Source of the DNA: Acinetobacter pittii
GTDB taxonomy: Bacteria; Pseudomonadota; Gammaproteobacteria; Pseudomonadales; Moraxellaceae
DNA length: 64,000 bases
Direction of reading: 5' to 3'
Assembly: GCF_034064985.1 (NCBI RefSeq)
Contig: NZ_CP139249.1
Span: forward strand, 2,108,001 to 2,172,000
Shown: positions 63,125-64,000 of the stretch, piece by piece
Layout of the letters: the number at the start of each line of letters is the position of its first letter
Numbering within the stretch: the stretch's first letter is position 1
Notes under the pieces: model-generated
Seen by the model: only the letters and a program-made list of their open reading frames with translations
Databases searched by the model: none
Told to the model about the DNA's origin: nothing
Position numbers and translations under genes: made by a program

Positions 63125-64000
63125 ATGACTTCATATCAATCGGTTCAAACTAAACAAACATCGGCATCTGGCCAAGCGCACATTATTCAAAATGATGCTG
63201 AAGCATTAGAAATTGCCGAACAATTTGCCGAACAATTTAAAAAAACCGCAGTTGAGCGAGACGCTAAGCGAATTTTACCGTATACCGAAATTGATGCATT
63301 GAGCCAGTCTGGGCTTTGGGCAATTACAGTACCAAAGCAATATGGTGGTGCCGAAGTTTCAAGCCATACAGTTGCCAAAGTAATTGCGCTTTTAAGCGGT
63401 GCAGATGGTTCAATCGGGCAAATTCCACAAAACCACTTCTATGCATTAGAAGTGTTACGCAATACAGGTACAGAAACTCAGAAACAACGTTTATACGGCG
63501 AAGTGTTAAATGGCACTCGTTTTGGTAATGCACTTGCCGAGTTTAAAACTAAAACTTCAACTCACAAACAAACCAATATTCGTCCGCATGAAAATGGGTA
63601 TTTGATTCAAGGTGAAAAGTTTTACTGCACAGGAAGTTTATTTGCTCACCGTATTCCAACCTTAGTTTTAGACGATGCGGGTCGAGAGTATCTAGCCTTT
63701 GTAAAAAGTGGTTCACAAGGATTAAAACTTGTTGATGACTGGTCTGGCTTTGGACAGAAAACGACAGGCAGCGGCACGGTCAAGTTTGATCAGGTTTTTG
63801 TCGATGCAGATGATGTCATTCCTTTTGATACTGCATTTTTACAACCAACCTTAGTCGGTCCTTTTGCGCAAATTATGCATGCATCGATTGAGGTAGGCAT
63901 TGCACGTGCAGCCTTTGAAGAAAGCTTGCAAAGAGTGCATCAAGCGCGCCCATGGATTGATTCAAATGTAGAAACTGCAAACCAAGATCCTTTAACGATT
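63125..64000 (+). CDS. SfnB-family sulfur acquisition oxidoreductase, partial (C-terminus beyond right edge)
   Basis: The first 292 residues of a second SfnB-type flavin oxidoreductase; AAGGAG precedes the ATG at 63125, 12 bases after the first copy ends. Family segments IGQIPQNHFYALEVLRNTGT, QGEKFYCTGSLFAHRIPTLV and DWSGFGQKTTGSGTVKFDQV align with the upstream paralogue. An in-frame 12-base tandem repeat (63215-63238) encodes AEQF twice. The gene runs off the edge without a stop, so the active-site C-terminus is not seen. Confidence 0.9.
   Translation, partial: MTSYQSVQTKQTSASGQAHIIQNDAEALEIAEQFAEQFKKTAVERDAKRILPYTEIDALSQSGLWAITVPKQYGGAEVSSHTVAKVIALLSGADGSIGQIPQNHFYALEVLRNTGTETQKQRLYGEVLNGTRFGNALAEFKTKTSTHKQTNIRPHENGYLIQGEKFYCTGSLFAHRIPTLVLDDAGREYLAFVKSGSQGLKLVDDWSGFGQKTTGSGTVKFDQVFVDADDVIPFDTAFLQPTLVGPFAQIMHASIEVGIARAAFEESLQRVHQARPWIDSNVETANQDPLTI
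63215..63238 (+). repeat. Perfect tandem repeat of GCCGAACAATTT inside the second sfnB-like gene
   Basis: Two adjacent copies at 63215-63226 and 63227-63238, in frame, giving AEQFAEQF. Confidence 0.9.

Overview
The window looks like chromosomal DNA of an Acinetobacter species from the A. calcoaceticus-baumannii complex. It is AT-rich, has closely packed genes on both strands and many strong intrinsic terminators, and carries several genera-typical genes (DcaP-like porin, PACE efflux protein, Lrp-controlled putA/putP). The best species marker is a chromosomal class D beta-lactamase at 30950-31771. It has the fxsA / oxa / GNAT neighbourhood of the intrinsic OXA-51 locus, but its residues look OXA-213-like, which points to A. 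pittii, A. calcoaceticus or a close relative rather than A. baumannii. No insertion sequence, prophage, integron or CRISPR array was seen; the one tRNA gene lies next to a long, very AT-rich gene-poor gap.

Layout. 1-4.5 kb: central metabolism (fba, pgk), a Maf pyrophosphatase and a ribosomal oxygenase. 4.8-9 kb: a TetR regulator, a two-cysteine ArsR/BigR-like regulator, the SstT transporter and two conserved proteins. 9.3-14 kb: an ABC exporter with an overlapping MaoC-fold gene, an AraC regulator, gcvH and a sirtuin. 14.4-20.3 kb: the proline utilisation cluster putP, Lrp-type regulator, putA. 20.4-29.1 kb: a frameshifted grpB-like gene, trmA, periplasmic and envelope proteins, tkt and metK. 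29.2-37.4 kb: fxsA, the OXA gene, GNAT/XRE pair, ruvC, nnr, queG, bioB. 38.5-43.5 kb: a complete chaperone-usher fimbrial operon. 44-50 kb: LysR/EamA pair, a hypothetical, an NCS1 permease, a PACE transporter and a LysR regulator. 50-51.4 kb: gene-poor AT-rich DNA and a CAU tRNA. 51.4-54.7 kb: a heme-oxygenase-like metalloenzyme divergent from a TetR gene with a Fur box between them, an acyltransferase and YebC. 54.8-60.2 kb: Lrp regulator, DcaP-like porin and the gltIJKL acidic amino acid transporter. 60.8-64 kb: a GST and two tandem SfnB-type flavin oxidoreductases, the second cut by the right edge.

How the parts fit together. Amino acid uptake and use is a recurring theme: serine/threonine (sstT), proline (putP/putA with an Lrp regulator), glycine cleavage (gcvH) and glutamate/aspartate (gltIJKL, behind what reads as a near-consensus sigma-54 promoter). 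Iron and sulfur sensing is a second theme: a Fur box beside the diiron-type enzyme and its TetR neighbour, a BigR/SqrR-like dithiol regulator with a dyad over its own start, and sulfur-starvation type SfnB enzymes.

The signals most worth following are regulatory and small-gene ones rather than one large new system: the Fur/TetR/metalloenzyme unit, the BigR-like regulator, the sigma-54 promoter of gltI, a zinc-less sirtuin beside gcvH, two TetR paralogues with dyads (one with no gene directly behind it), a doubly frameshifted grpB-like gene, an unlisted 59-residue membrane protein after the fimbrial operon, and hairpins in the gene-poor gap before the tRNA.
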